Assembly: GCA_016219185.1 (NCBI GenBank)
Contig: JACRBZ010000082.1
Coordinates: forward strand, 1 to 57,189
Length of the DNA: 57,189 nt
Direction: 5' to 3'
DNA from: Deltaproteobacteria bacterium
Lineage (GTDB): Bacteria; Desulfobacterota; Desulfobacteria; Desulfobacterales; Desulfatirhabdiaceae
The position numbers and the translations under genes are program-made. Below, piece after piece: positions 42,432-52,110 of this stretch. Position 1 is the first letter of the stretch, and every line of letters starts with the position of its first letter. The notes below the pieces were generated by a model. That model saw nothing but the letters and a program-made list of their open reading frames with translations, ran no database searches and was not told where the DNA came from.

Positions 42432-44269
42432 AATAAATTCCCCTTTTGGAGAACCGCGGAAAGTCCGGTCAGAAAAAAAGTATGGGCGGAAGGCTGGGTT
42501 TTCACGGTATCGAAAAAAGACACGGCCAAATGGACTGCCTGGTCCATCCACTGTTTATCCCCTGTCAGATCATACAGGCAGGTCAGATTGACCAGTGAAA
42601 CGGAATTGGCGGACGGCATGGCTCCGTCATAAAGCGCTTTGGGTCGAACGGGCAGGTCATTCGGGTCAAGGTTCATAAAATATCCGCCCTGCTCCCGGTC
42701 TCTGTAATCCGCATCCAAAATACCCTGAAAGCCGATGGCCCGGGCCAGCCACCGGGGGTTCCCATCGGCCCGGTGCAGGGACAGGAGCCCGAAAATCATC
42801 CAGGCGTAATCATCCGCAAAAGCAGGCACCCCGGCCTGCCCTTCCCGGTAGCGGTGAAACAGCCTGCCGTCGGCAGTACGCAGATTTGTCAGAATGAAAT
42901 CAGCGGCCCTTGCCGCGACCCGGGCATAAACGGGATTTTCCAATATCCGCGCGCCGGTTGCAAGCGCTGCGATCATCAGCCCGTTCCAGTCCGTCAGGAC
43001 TTTATCGTCTTTCAGGGGATGAACCCGCAGGCTTCGGACCGCAAAAAGCCGGCTGCGGATATCCTCCCATTCTTTGATCAGGTCCGCTTCCGGAACATGC
43101 AAGCGGGGTGCCCATTCGAACAGGGGCACTCCCGTGTGAAGAATATTTGTGCCGGATTTCCGGCCGGTTGCCTCATCGTGGAAATTGCCTTCCGCGCTTG
43201 CGTTCAGAAGCGTTTCCCAATGGGCGGGAAAAGGCGCCAGAAGCCGGCGGAATTCATCAAAAGGCCAGACATAGAACCTGCCCTCCTCGCCTTCGCTGTC
43301 CGCATCTTCGGCCGTGAAAAAAGCCCCGGCTTCCGAAGTCATATCCCGAAGCACATAGGCAAAAATTTCCTCGGCCGTTCGCGCATAAAAAACTTTGCGG
43401 GTGATGCGATACGTTTCCAGAAAAGCAAGCGCCAGAAGGGCCTGGTCATAGAGCATTTTCTCAAAATGCGGCAGAAGCCACTGCGTGTCCGTCGAATACC
43501 TGTGAAATCCAAAGCCGACATGATCCCAGATGCCTCCGGCCCGCATGCTCGAAAGCGTTGTTTCAACCATGTTAAGGGCCTCGGGGCTGCGACCTTGCTC
43601 ATGCCGCTGGAGCAAAAACAGCAGCCGGTGCGGAGAAGGAAATTTGGGGGCCGGTTCAAAGCCCCCGAACCGGGAATCGAATCGCCGGGTGATTTCGGTA
43701 TCTGCGGCACCCAGTAAAGACTCATCCAGGGACAGGGACGGTCTGTATTCAAAAGACCGCAAAAGGTGCCCCTTGATCTCCGATACCGCATTCAGAATCT
43801 TCTGCCCCTGGTCCATTAAATCTTCCTGCCACAGGGTCGTGATCTGCGCGCAAAGATCCAGGATGCCGGGCTGGCCGAACCGGCTGTGCAGCGGCATATA
43901 GGTTGCGGCGAAAAACGGCTCTTTATCCGGCGTCAACAGCGCCGTCAGGGGCCATCCCCCGCGGCCCGTAAGCAACTGGCAGGCCGCCATGTAGACCGCA
44001 TCGATATCGGGGCGCTCTTCCCGGTCCACCTTGATGCAGATAAAAGCGTCATTTAAAGCCCTGGCAGCCTCGGGATTTTCAAAAGATTCCTTTTCCATCA
44101 CGTGGCACCAGTGGCACGTGGCATAACCCACGGACAGAAAAACGGGCTTGTTTTCCGATTTTGCCCGGGAAAAGGCCGCATCCCCCCAGGGATACCAGTC
44201 CACGGGATTGTGGCTATGCTGCAGAAGATAGGGACTTTTTTCGTGAATCAGACGGTTTGTTGTCTCCAT
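42428..44269 (-). CDS. DUF255/YyaL-family thioredoxin-domain protein
   Basis: 613 residues. An N-terminal thioredoxin-like domain with 'YATCHWCHVMEKESF' (Cys52 and Cys55), preceded by 'SPYLLQHSHNPVDWYPWG', and an (alpha/alpha)6 glycosidase-like barrel for the rest ('GGIWDHVGFGFHRYSTD', 'PHFEKMLYDQA', 'TDWNGLMIAAL'). This is the SSP411/YyaL family, widespread but of unproven function. The length is slightly below the family's usual ~670. Cytoplasmic, no signal peptide. It follows the MBL-fold gene by 17 bp and is coupled to the EamA transporter gene. Confidence 0.92.
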   Translation of the reverse strand: METTNRLIHEKSPYLLQHSHNPVDWYPWGDAAFSRAKSENKPVFLSVGYATCHWCHVMEKESFENPEAARALNDAFICIKVDREERPDIDAVYMAACQLLTGRGGWPLTALLTPDKEPFFAATYMPLHSRFGQPGILDLCAQITTLWQEDLMDQGQKILNAVSEIKGHLLRSFEYRPSLSLDESLLGAADTEITRRFDSRFGGFEPAPKFPSPHRLLFLLQRHEQGRSPEALNMVETTLSSMRAGGIWDHVGFGFHRYSTDTQWLLPHFEKMLYDQALLALAFLETYRITRKVFYARTAEEIFAYVLRDMTSEAGAFFTAEDADSEGEEGRFYVWPFDEFRRLLAPFPAHWETLLNASAEGNFHDEATGRKSGTNILHTGVPLFEWAPRLHVPEADLIKEWEDIRSRLFAVRSLRVHPLKDDKVLTDWNGLMIAALATGARILENPVYARVAARAADFILTNLRTADGRLFHRYREGQAGVPAFADDYAWMIFGLLSLHRADGNPRWLARAIGFQGILDADYRDREQGGYFMNLDPNDLPVRPKALYDGAMPSANSVSLVNLTCLYDLTGDKQWMDQAVHLAVSFFDTVKTQPSAHTFFLTGLSAVLQKGNLF

Positions 44270-44286
44270 TTCTCCAAAGGCCCTTT

Positions 44287-45129
44287 TTAGTCAAAGGAAA
44301 ATACGCTGCCCGTGGCGGCCGTCGCGAATCTGTTCTTGAAATGCGCTCCCAGCGCAACAGCGGCATTCATGCCGGTACAATGGCAAACCCCGACCTGCTC
44401 CACGCCAAAGTCTTCAAAGCGCCGGATCACCGCGGCAATCCGATCCGGTGAAAAAAACATCAGATGGGTTCCGCCCAGAATTGCCCGAAGTTTTCGAATC
44501 TTCAGGCTGTCCTGAAGATGATCCAGAATATTCAGGACCCCGGCGTGTGCGCACCCCAGCAGCAATACCGGGTCTGTTGCGGTTTCAATCAGAAGGCTGG
44601 CATCATCGCTGATGGGATCCGGTGAAAACCCCTCTCCGTCCTGAAGCAGCAGTTGGGGATCCTGAAAGCTCTGGCCGGCCTTGCAGGGGACTCCGGTAAC
44701 AAACCACAAGCCGTCTTCCACCTGCCGGGTCTGATCCACCCAGGTAAATTCCGCTCCCAGGGCAGACAGCTCTTCTCTTGAAGCCGGGCTGCCGATATAC
44801 CGGGGCTCGTTTGCAAAGAGCAGCGGATTTTTGACAAAATGCCTGGAAAAAACCGCCGGATGGGCAACCACATTCACAGATCCCATTTCCTGAAGCGCCC
44901 ATTTGAGACCTCCGGTATGGTCATAATGCCCATGACTGAGAAAAATGCGGCTGACCCCTTTCAGGTCTTTTTCGAGCAGTTTCAGGTTGAAAGAAAGACC
45001 GACGCCGGAGCCGGCATCAAACAGATACCGGTTATCCCCGCTTTCAATCAAGGCGCTGAATCCATGCTCTCCAATAAAGCCCGGCCTGCCCACATAATTA
45101 TCGCAAAGAATGGTGATGTCGGTTTTCAT
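44287..45129 (-). CDS. Metallo-beta-lactamase-fold hydrolase
   Basis: 280 residues behind GGAAGGATT. Zinc-binding 'SHGHYDHTGGLK' (near 65), 'GCAHAGVLNILDHLQ' (near 198) and 'GGTHL' give the pattern of the archaeal/bacterial group related to the methanopterin enzyme RFA-P synthase ('DNYVGRPGFIGEHGFSALI' at the start is typical). The actual reaction is unknown. First of a likely three-gene unit with the DUF255 and EamA genes, or last of one with fumarase 53 bp upstream. Confidence 0.85.
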   Translation of the reverse strand: MKTDITILCDNYVGRPGFIGEHGFSALIESGDNRYLFDAGSGVGLSFNLKLLEKDLKGVSRIFLSHGHYDHTGGLKWALQEMGSVNVVAHPAVFSRHFVKNPLLFANEPRYIGSPASREELSALGAEFTWVDQTRQVEDGLWFVTGVPCKAGQSFQDPQLLLQDGEGFSPDPISDDASLLIETATDPVLLLGCAHAGVLNILDHLQDSLKIRKLRAILGGTHLMFFSPDRIAAVIRRFEDFGVEQVGVCHCTGMNAAVALGAHFKNRFATAATGSVFSFD

Positions 45130-45182
45130 AATCCTTCCTTTTATCCGCCCGAATCCGTTTGCAGCTTCCCCGAGACCTTGCC

Positions 45183-46793
45183 TTATTGCATCAGGCTGGA
45201 AAAAAAGTCGTTTCCCTTGTCATCCACGATGATAAACGCCGGGAAATCCTTGACCGTGATCTTAAAAATAGCCTCCATTCCCAGTTCCGCATACTCGAGG
45301 GTTTCGATGCGGGTAATGCAGTCTCTGCCCAGCCGGGCCGCGGGTCCGCCGATGGATCCCAGATAGAATCCGCCGTATTTTTTACAGGAATCCGTAACCT
45401 GCTGGGTGCGGTTTCCCTTGGCCAGCATGATCATGGAACCCCCTCTTGCCTGAAACAGGGGAACGTAGGGATCCATGCGGCCAGCGGTGGTCGGGCCAAA
45501 GGAACCCGATGCCCGGCCCTTGGGGGTTTTGGCAGGCCCTGCATAATACACGATATGATTCTTGAAATATTCGGGAAGATCCTCTCCCCGGTCGAGGCGT
45601 TCCTTGAGCTTGGCATGGGCGATGTCCCTTCCTACGACAATGTCTCCGGTCAGGAGCAGCCGCGTGGAAACGGGATATTTGCTTAAAGTTTCCCGAATTT
45701 CTTTCATGGGCCGATTCAGATCAATGCGTACGGCGTCATCGGCTTCGCCCGAGGGTTCCGGCAGAAACTGCGCGGGATTGGTTTCAAGCTTTTCCAGGAA
45801 AATGCCGTCACAGGTAATTTTGGCTTTGACATTTCGGTCCGCGCTGCAACTGACGCCCATGCCGATGGGACAGGATGCCCCATGCCGGGGCATGCGGATC
45901 ACGCGGACATCGTGACAGAAGGCGACGCCGCCGAACTGAGCGCCCAAGCCCAGATCCCGCGACATCTGATACAGCACGGCTTCCAGTTCTCTGTCCCTGA
46001 AGGCATGGCCCAGAGCGTTTCCCTGCGCAGGAAGCGCATCCAGGTAACCCGCAGATGCCAGTTTCACGGTTTTAAGATTGACTTCCGCCGAGGTTCCTCC
46101 GATCACAAAGGCCAGGTGATACGGCGGACAGGCTGCGGTTCCCAGGCTTTTCATTTTGGCCTTTAAATATTCCGGAAGTTTATCCGGTGCCAGCACGGCT
46201 TTTGTTTCCTGATAGAGATAGGTTTTATTGGCAGAGCCGCCGCCCTTGGCAATGAAGAGAAATTTATAGGCATCCCCGGAAGTACCATAAATATCGATCT
46301 GGGCAGGCAGATTACAGCCGGTATTTTTTTCCCCGTAAAGGGTCAACGGCGCATTCTGGGAATACCGGAGGTTGTTTTGCGTATAGGCATTAAAAACGCC
46401 CCGGGAAAGGGCCTCTTCATCCGAAAATCCGGTCCAGATTTGCTGGCCTTTTTTGCCCATGATCACAGCGGTTCCGGTATCCTGGCACATGGGATATTCG
46501 CCTTCGGCGGCGATCACCGCGTTTTTCAGCATTTCAAGGGCCACGTAGCGGTCATTGGAAGAGCTTTCGGAATCATTTAATATCTTGACCAACTGCAGAA
46601 GATGGGATTTTCTCAAAAGGTGAGAGACGTCTTTAAATGCCTGCTCCGCCAGCAGGGTCAGGCCCTCGGGAGCAATCTTCACAATGGCATGGCCTTCGAA
46701 GGAAGCTTCTGAAACATAATCGGCTGTCAACCCGCGATATTCCGTTGTATCGGGTCCCAGGGGAAACATCTCCTGATAAACAAATTCAGTCAT
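45183..46793 (-). CDS. fumA: Fumarate hydratase, class I (iron-sulfur)
   Basis: 536 residues, a single-chain class I fumarase with alpha part first ('YPMCQDTGTAVIMGKKGQQIW', 'GGGSANKTYLYQETKAVL') and beta part at the end ('GPTTAGRMDPYVPLFQARGGS', 'GSIGGPAARLG'). A labile [4Fe-4S] cluster is bound by three Cys, including those in 'MCQDTG' and 'TAACPPYHL'. It interconverts fumarate and malate in the cytoplasm. GGAG nine bases before the ATG. Oxygen sensitivity fits an anaerobe. Confidence 0.95.
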   Translation of the reverse strand: MTEFVYQEMFPLGPDTTEYRGLTADYVSEASFEGHAIVKIAPEGLTLLAEQAFKDVSHLLRKSHLLQLVKILNDSESSSNDRYVALEMLKNAVIAAEGEYPMCQDTGTAVIMGKKGQQIWTGFSDEEALSRGVFNAYTQNNLRYSQNAPLTLYGEKNTGCNLPAQIDIYGTSGDAYKFLFIAKGGGSANKTYLYQETKAVLAPDKLPEYLKAKMKSLGTAACPPYHLAFVIGGTSAEVNLKTVKLASAGYLDALPAQGNALGHAFRDRELEAVLYQMSRDLGLGAQFGGVAFCHDVRVIRMPRHGASCPIGMGVSCSADRNVKAKITCDGIFLEKLETNPAQFLPEPSGEADDAVRIDLNRPMKEIRETLSKYPVSTRLLLTGDIVVGRDIAHAKLKERLDRGEDLPEYFKNHIVYYAGPAKTPKGRASGSFGPTTAGRMDPYVPLFQARGGSMIMLAKGNRTQQVTDSCKKYGGFYLGSIGGPAARLGRDCITRIETLEYAELGMEAIFKITVKDFPAFIIVDDKGNDFFSSLMQ

Positions 46794-46855
46794 CTGTCAA
46801 TTCTCCATTTTTCATAAAAGTAGTCAGAGCTCACACTTGGTAGTCTCGGAAAAAA

Positions 46856-48364
46856 TCAATTTATCAGCGGCCGTTGAAGCATTTTTTCATAAAGATCGAT
46901 ATACTGTCTGGCGGTTACCGAATGGTTGAAACGGTCAATGCTCTCTTTCATGATGCGTTGAATCTCGAACTCCCTGCTTTTCTCGGGAAGCTGATAAAAA
47001 GCCATGGCCTGGTCGATGGCCCAGGAAAGACCGGCCGCGTCGTGGTGTTCAAACAAAAAACCGTTTCCGGTATGTTTTGACGAATCCAGATGATTGATCG
47101 TATCATGAATGCCTCCGGTGTCATGGACAACCGGCAGGGACCCATAGATCGGGGCAATCATCTGCGGCAGGCCGCAAGGCTCGAAGAGCGACGGCATCAA
47201 TATGAAATTCGAAGCCCCATACGCGAGGTGTTCGAGATCTTCGCTGAAATCACAGACAGCAATGCGTTTTTGAATGCCGTGATACTGGGCGATATCCTTG
47301 AAATGCTGCTGGTATTCGCCGTTTGCCACGAAAACGATCTCTATATTGCTCTCCCAATACCTGGATATGACCGAATAGAGAATATCCGACAGAAGCTGAG
47401 ACCCTTTTTGAATGCTGTCCAGCCGGGACGGCCAGAAAAAAACCGGTGCGTTCTCATCCTCGATTAATCCCAGCAGTTTTTGAAGGGCCAGCTTGTTCTG
47501 TTTTTTCCCCGCATCATGGTCATCCGGGCCAAAGGTTAGAGTCAGATATTTATCATACAAAGGATTAAAAGCCGGATCCGGAGCATTCAAAATCCCTGCG
47601 GCACAACCGGCATTCCATTTGTTGGCCAGTTCCTGTTGAATGGATTTTTCGACAAAACCGTGCCGGCCTTCAACAATTTCCATTAAAAAAGTGTGACTCA
47701 CGGTATTGACAAAATGGGCTGCAAAAATGCCGCTGGTCAGAAAATCCACGGCATTGGAATTCCGGGTCTCTTCATATTCGATTGCCATGCGATCATAGAA
47801 CAGGTGCTGCCAGAAATAGGCGGCATCGATCCCCCGGTCTTCAATCTGCCACAGATACGTTTTCATGGTATGAATATTGTGAATGGTAAACAGACAGGGA
47901 ATCCCCATCCTTCTGGACATGGCGGGAATCAAACCGGTCATCCAGTCGTTACAGTGAATCAGATCGGGCTGAACCCTGGGAACGATGTTGTTGATGACTT
48001 CCCGCTGAAAGGCCAGCGCCATCTTGATATTTTCCAACCAGTAATCCGAATAGACCCGGTTTTTGTAAAAAAACGCCCGGTCTTCCGCCAGATGGATCCG
48101 CTCGCCCGGCATTTTGTTCTGAATGGCCTGAAGTTCCTTTGACAGGAAAGGCGCCATCTGTCCACTGAAAATCGCCCGATAATCGGGCATGGCAACATGG
48201 ACATCGGCACCCTGGTCAAAAAGCGCATTCACCAGCGCCGCCGAAACATCGGCAAGGCCGCCTGCCTTGGCCGTCAGATAACTGGCCAGGCTTCCCATGC
48301 GGTTGGGCAGATAGGTGACCTCCGGCGTTACGATAAGAATGCGGGGATTTCGGGATAATGTCAT
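46856..48364 (-). CDS. glgA: Glycogen synthase (ADP/UDP-glucose:glucan transferase, GT5)
   Basis: 502 residues from ATG 48364 with AAGGA eight bases upstream. GT5 features: 'VTPEVTYLPNR', 'AKAGGLADVSAALVNAL' (KxGGL, near 31), 'HCNDWMTGLIPAM' (near 140), and the GT-B acceptor/donor loop 'LMPSLFEPCGLPQMIAPIYG' (near 395). It extends alpha-1,4-glucan. It lies in the same orientation as the alpha-glucan phosphorylase gene upstream, separated by a repeat element, so the two form a synthesis/degradation pair. The branching enzyme is not in the window. Confidence 0.92.
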   Translation of the reverse strand: MTLSRNPRILIVTPEVTYLPNRMGSLASYLTAKAGGLADVSAALVNALFDQGADVHVAMPDYRAIFSGQMAPFLSKELQAIQNKMPGERIHLAEDRAFFYKNRVYSDYWLENIKMALAFQREVINNIVPRVQPDLIHCNDWMTGLIPAMSRRMGIPCLFTIHNIHTMKTYLWQIEDRGIDAAYFWQHLFYDRMAIEYEETRNSNAVDFLTSGIFAAHFVNTVSHTFLMEIVEGRHGFVEKSIQQELANKWNAGCAAGILNAPDPAFNPLYDKYLTLTFGPDDHDAGKKQNKLALQKLLGLIEDENAPVFFWPSRLDSIQKGSQLLSDILYSVISRYWESNIEIVFVANGEYQQHFKDIAQYHGIQKRIAVCDFSEDLEHLAYGASNFILMPSLFEPCGLPQMIAPIYGSLPVVHDTGGIHDTINHLDSSKHTGNGFLFEHHDAAGLSWAIDQAMAFYQLPEKSREFEIQRIMKESIDRFNHSVTARQYIDLYEKMLQRPLIN

Positions 48365-48472
48365 GATAAAAATCCTTAATATATTAACCGGCAATGAACA
48401 TCAGGCAGACAGGAGTAAATGCGTTTACCTTTTCTGATCAACCTTGATGTTCTCATAAAAAGTCAAAATTCG

Positions 48473-48597
48473 GACGACTTCGTAAAAAGTTCGCAGACAA
48501 GGCGCGCAAATCCTGAGGAATGAGGCGTACTTTTGGGTACGCCGCAATGACGAGGGATGCAGCGCAACGCAGCATCCGGACTTTTTACGAAGCCGTC
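48473..48597. repeat. 125-bp intergenic repeat with inverted ends
   Basis: Ends match as inverted repeats: GACGACTTCGTAAAAAGTTCG at the left (first 20 bases 48473-48492) and its near-complement at 48577-48597. Inside, GCGTAC/GTACGC (48525-48530 with 48537-48542) forms a central hairpin. It has the look of a non-coding dispersed element known to me from intergenic regions of Desulfobacterota genomes; no coding capacity. Confidence 0.75.
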
Positions 48598-48610
48598 AAC
48601 CTTTATTCAA

Positions 48611-51163
48611 TTACGCCCAGGTAATCAGCCCCGGAGCAAACTTAATCCAATTATCCCCCCGCGGCGTCACCCTTGCCGTATAGGCAAACTGTCCGGAGAC
48701 CTTACAGATCGTGGTGCAGGAATACAGGTAGTGGCTGTATCCGAGCTCTTCGCTGACAGTCATGATTTCCGTCTGAATATTTTCAAGTTCGTCAACGGTC
48801 TTGGCGATTCCCATGCATAGCTCCACATCCACTTCATAGGGGCTGAGCACACCCAGATGAACCGCAACCGTTACGGTGAAAGCATCACCGACCCGATAGA
48901 ATTTTTTGGGATCCACGACAACCGGCGACATGAGGTGAATCTGTTTCCAGTGCAGCATCATCCTGAGATGCTGCTCCGACAGTTGTCCGGCCTCATCGGC
49001 TTGATTGTATAAAAGCTCCTGGGACCGATAGGCCGCCGGAAGGTAAAACCGCTCCTGATAGTCGCCGACCATCCGCTGGCTGCTGAACTGCCGCATGGAC
49101 ATTTTCATGGAAGCCTTCATCATCCGGATCCAATTCACCGGAATGCCGCCCTTACTTCTTTCGTAAAAACAGGGGATCACTTCATTTTCCAGGACATTAT
49201 AGAGTGATCGGCTGTCCAGCAGATCCTGATAACCGGGATCCGTATGATCGATACGGTTTCCGATCTGCCAGCCGCAGTCTTCGCTATAGCCTTCATCCCA
49301 CCAGCCGTCCAGAATGCTGACGTTGAGCACGCCGTTAATGGCAGCCTTTATACCGGATGTGCCGCAGGCTTCAAAAGGCCTCCGCGGCGTATTGAGCCAG
49401 ACATCCGCTCCCTGAACCAGGTGCCTGGCAATATGGATATCATAATCTTCCAGAAAAACAATCCGGCGCCGCACGCTGGGCCGTCGGGAAAATTCAACCA
49501 GTCGTTTGATCAGATCCTTGCCTTCGGTATCCCGCGGATGGGCCTTTCCTGAAAAAATAAACTGCACGGGATGCGTTTCGGAATTCAGGATGGCCTCAAA
49601 CCGTTCGGGCTCCTGAAGAATGAGATAGGCACGCTTGTAAGAGGCAAATCGCCTGGCAAAGGCAATGGTCAGGACATCCTGATCCAGCACCGATTCGGCA
49701 TCTTTCATTTTGGCCATGGGCGCGTGGCGGCGCTGATACTGCGTGATCATCATCTCCCGGCAGGTGCGGATAAGCCTGGAGCGATTCATGTCGTGGGCCC
49801 GCCAAAGCTCCTCATCGTAGATCTGATCGAACCGCTTGAACATATCCGAATGCTGAATATCCATATGCCAGTCCGGGCCGATATATCGTTCAAAAAGAAG
49901 GGCATTTTCATTGGATATCCAGGTTGGGATATGGACACCGTTGGTAACATGGGTGATCGGAATCTCACCTTCGGAAACCCCGGGCCAGATATGCGTCCAC
50001 ATGCGACGGGCAACTTTTCCATGCAGTTTGCTCACACCGTTGCAATACTGGGACATGCGCTGCCCCAGAACAAACATGGAAAACGGCTGATCGGAAGAGG
50101 CTGTAATGGGCTGTCCCCAGGTCAACATTTCTTCCGCGGATGCCTGGAGTGTTTCCTGAAAGGGGATGAGATATGGCTTTACCAGAAACGGCGGAAATTC
50201 GTCATGACCTGCCGCAACCGGGGTATGGGTGGTAAAAATGGTTGTTCGGGGAACGATTTCCAGCGCGGTCTTAATATTGATCTTCAGACTGGACATGAAC
50301 AGGGCCAAGCGCTCCAGACTGGCAAAGGCGCAGTGTCCTTCATTCATGTGACACACGGTCGGAAAAATCCCCATCGCTGTCAATGCCCGCATGCCGCCAA
50401 TTCCCAGAAGGATTTCCTGAGCCAGGCGTTTTTTCTGGTTTCCGGTATAAAGACTCGACGTGATGTCTCTGATTTCCGGAGAATTATCCCGGATATTGGC
50501 ATCCAGAAGATAGAGCGGAATTCTGCCGACATTCAGCTTCCACACCAGTGCATGGATTTCTCCGTCAGGGCCGGGAACCGATATTCGAACCTCGTTTCCT
50601 TCCGGGTCCAGCGCGCGTTCAAGGGGAATGGAATACATATCGGTTCTGGGATAGGTTTCCTGCTGATAGCCGTCGTAATCCAGATATTGATGGAAATACC
50701 CCTTCTGGTAGTAAAGGCCGATGCCGGTCAGCGGAACATTCATGTCCGATGCCGATTTCAAATGGTCTCCGGCCAGTACGCCCAGCCCTCCGGCAAACAG
50801 TGGAAGACTTTCATGAATACCGAATTCCATGGAAAAATAAGCAATCGTTCCCCTGTCTCCAAAAACAGATGAAGACGAATTCATCGGCGCGCGAAGCATG
50901 GATTCAAAACGCGATTGGACACGTTCTTGATGGGCCAGAAAGCTTTCGTCTTGAGAAAGCTCCTGGAGACGATCCTGAGGAATCAGCGTTGAAAAATAAA
51001 TGGGGTTGCCATTGGACTCCCGCCAGAGCCGGGGATCGATACGGCGAAACAGTTCAACTGCATCCCGCTGCCAGCTCCACCAGAGGTTTCTGGACAGTTT
51101 ATCTAAAAACAGCAATGGTTCGGGAATGGTCGGGAAAACATATACTGTTTGGAATTGTTTCAT
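48611..51163 (-). CDS. glgP: Alpha-glucan phosphorylase (GT35)
   Basis: 850 residues. N-terminal region of the short-type alpha-glucan phosphorylases ('RNLWWSWQRDAVELFRRIDP'), glycogen/nucleotide-fold core with 'YFSMEFGIHESLPLFAGGLG' (near 110), 'NEGHCAFASLERL', 'THVTNGVHIPTW' and the pyridoxal-phosphate region 'EACGTSGIKAAINGVLNVSI' (near 595-615; the PLP Lys is in this segment by family analogy). It releases glucose-1-phosphate from glycogen or maltodextrin. AGGA six bases before the ATG. The divergent Sua5/YciO gene starts 332 bp away. Confidence 0.95.
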   Translation of the reverse strand: MKQFQTVYVFPTIPEPLLFLDKLSRNLWWSWQRDAVELFRRIDPRLWRESNGNPIYFSTLIPQDRLQELSQDESFLAHQERVQSRFESMLRAPMNSSSSVFGDRGTIAYFSMEFGIHESLPLFAGGLGVLAGDHLKSASDMNVPLTGIGLYYQKGYFHQYLDYDGYQQETYPRTDMYSIPLERALDPEGNEVRISVPGPDGEIHALVWKLNVGRIPLYLLDANIRDNSPEIRDITSSLYTGNQKKRLAQEILLGIGGMRALTAMGIFPTVCHMNEGHCAFASLERLALFMSSLKINIKTALEIVPRTTIFTTHTPVAAGHDEFPPFLVKPYLIPFQETLQASAEEMLTWGQPITASSDQPFSMFVLGQRMSQYCNGVSKLHGKVARRMWTHIWPGVSEGEIPITHVTNGVHIPTWISNENALLFERYIGPDWHMDIQHSDMFKRFDQIYDEELWRAHDMNRSRLIRTCREMMITQYQRRHAPMAKMKDAESVLDQDVLTIAFARRFASYKRAYLILQEPERFEAILNSETHPVQFIFSGKAHPRDTEGKDLIKRLVEFSRRPSVRRRIVFLEDYDIHIARHLVQGADVWLNTPRRPFEACGTSGIKAAINGVLNVSILDGWWDEGYSEDCGWQIGNRIDHTDPGYQDLLDSRSLYNVLENEVIPCFYERSKGGIPVNWIRMMKASMKMSMRQFSSQRMVGDYQERFYLPAAYRSQELLYNQADEAGQLSEQHLRMMLHWKQIHLMSPVVVDPKKFYRVGDAFTVTVAVHLGVLSPYEVDVELCMGIAKTVDELENIQTEIMTVSEELGYSHYLYSCTTICKVSGQFAYTARVTPRGDNWIKFAPGLITWA

Positions 51164-51495
51164 AAGTGTTCCTGCGGATTTCTATTGAAAAATTTGAGGA
51201 AAAGCATCTTTTTCTACTTTTTATAATGCTCATAAAACCTGCCCAAAGTCAAGAATGACCCTGATACCCTCCAAGAAACCATATGCGCTTTTTTCATATC
51301 TTCGAAGCAACCCCGGCTTCCACCATGCCTGTTCCGGACGATCCGCTTTGCTTCTTCACCAATACATATTCCGTTGTTATTTGAACATGGGTATAGTAAT
51401 ATGTTCAAGTTTGGATAGACAACGGTTGTTCTGTTCATCGATTTTTCTGCGCTCCAAACGGCTTTTTTTGGGTGACCCTTTGCTGGATGATAACC
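51164..51495. other. 332-bp divergent promoter region (glgP / yciO)
   Basis: No gene is seen. It contains the palindrome 51381-51408 and the A+T-rich flank next to glgP, and must hold promoters for both directions. A minus-strand frame through 51214-51951 is a shadow of the YciO gene. Confidence 0.6.
51381..51408 (+). promoter_or_regulatory. Operator-like inverted repeat TTGAACAT-N12-ATGTTCAA
   Basis: Perfect 8-bp arms (51381-51388 and 51401-51408). A TATAGT (-10-like) at 51392-51397 lies between the arms, so a dimeric regulator bound here would block a plus-strand promoter for the downstream operon. Confidence 0.5.
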
Positions 51496-52107
51496 ATGCT
51501 GATCAGTATCAATCCCATAAATCCGCAGCCGCGACTTGTTGCCAAAGTGGTGGACATTCTGAAAGACGGGGGTGTCATCGCCTACCCGACGGATACATGT
51601 TACGGCATCGGCTGCGACATCATGAATAAAAAAGCCATTCAGAGAATTTATCAGATCAAACAGCGGGACCCATCCAAACCCTTCAGCTTTATCTGCTCGG
51701 ATCTTAAAGATATCAGCGACTACGCCAAGGTAACCAATTACGGGTATAAAACCATGAAGCGCCATCTTCCCGGACCCTATACCTTTATCCTGGAAGGATC
51801 GAAACTGGTTCCGAAAATCATGCTGACCAAACGCAAAACCGCCGGCATCCGCGTGCCGGATCATCCAATTTGTATCGCCCTGGTAAAATCCCTGGGTAAT
51901 CCCATTATCTCGACCAGCGCGACAGCTCCGGACGGTTCTGTCTTTGACCATCCATCCCTGATTCAGGAGTATTTCGGAACCCGGCTGGATCTGGTCATCG
52001 ATGCGGGTTCCGTATCGGGAGATCCTTCAAGTGTCGTATCGCTGATCGGCGACACCCCTGAAGTCATCCGCAAGGGGGCCGGGGATCTGAGTGTTTTTTT
52101 TCCTTAA
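51496..52107 (+). CDS. Sua5/YciO/YrdC-family protein (YciO type)
   Basis: 203 residues. The YrdC fold is shown by 'GGVIAYPTDTCYGIGCDI' (near 23), 'KQRDPSKPFSFIC' (near 53), 'LPGPYTFILEGSKLVP' and 'STSATAPDGS'. It is closer to E. coli YciO, which starts alike ('INPINPQPRLV') than to TsaC. TsaC makes threonylcarbamoyl-AMP for t6A; YciO members are thought to be weaker or divergent. ATG 51496 is preferred by comparison with YciO; 51487 is an alternative. Three bases separate it from the sensor kinase. Confidence 0.88.
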   Translation: MLISINPINPQPRLVAKVVDILKDGGVIAYPTDTCYGIGCDIMNKKAIQRIYQIKQRDPSKPFSFICSDLKDISDYAKVTNYGYKTMKRHLPGPYTFILEGSKLVPKIMLTKRKTAGIRVPDHPICIALVKSLGNPIISTSATAPDGSVFDHPSLIQEYFGTRLDLVIDAGSVSGDPSSVVSLIGDTPEVIRKGAGDLSVFFP

Positions 52108-52110
52108 ACC

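Noticed and set aside
51214..51951. Minus-strand frame opposite the YciO gene
   Set aside because: Shadow of YciO, which has clear family motifs.
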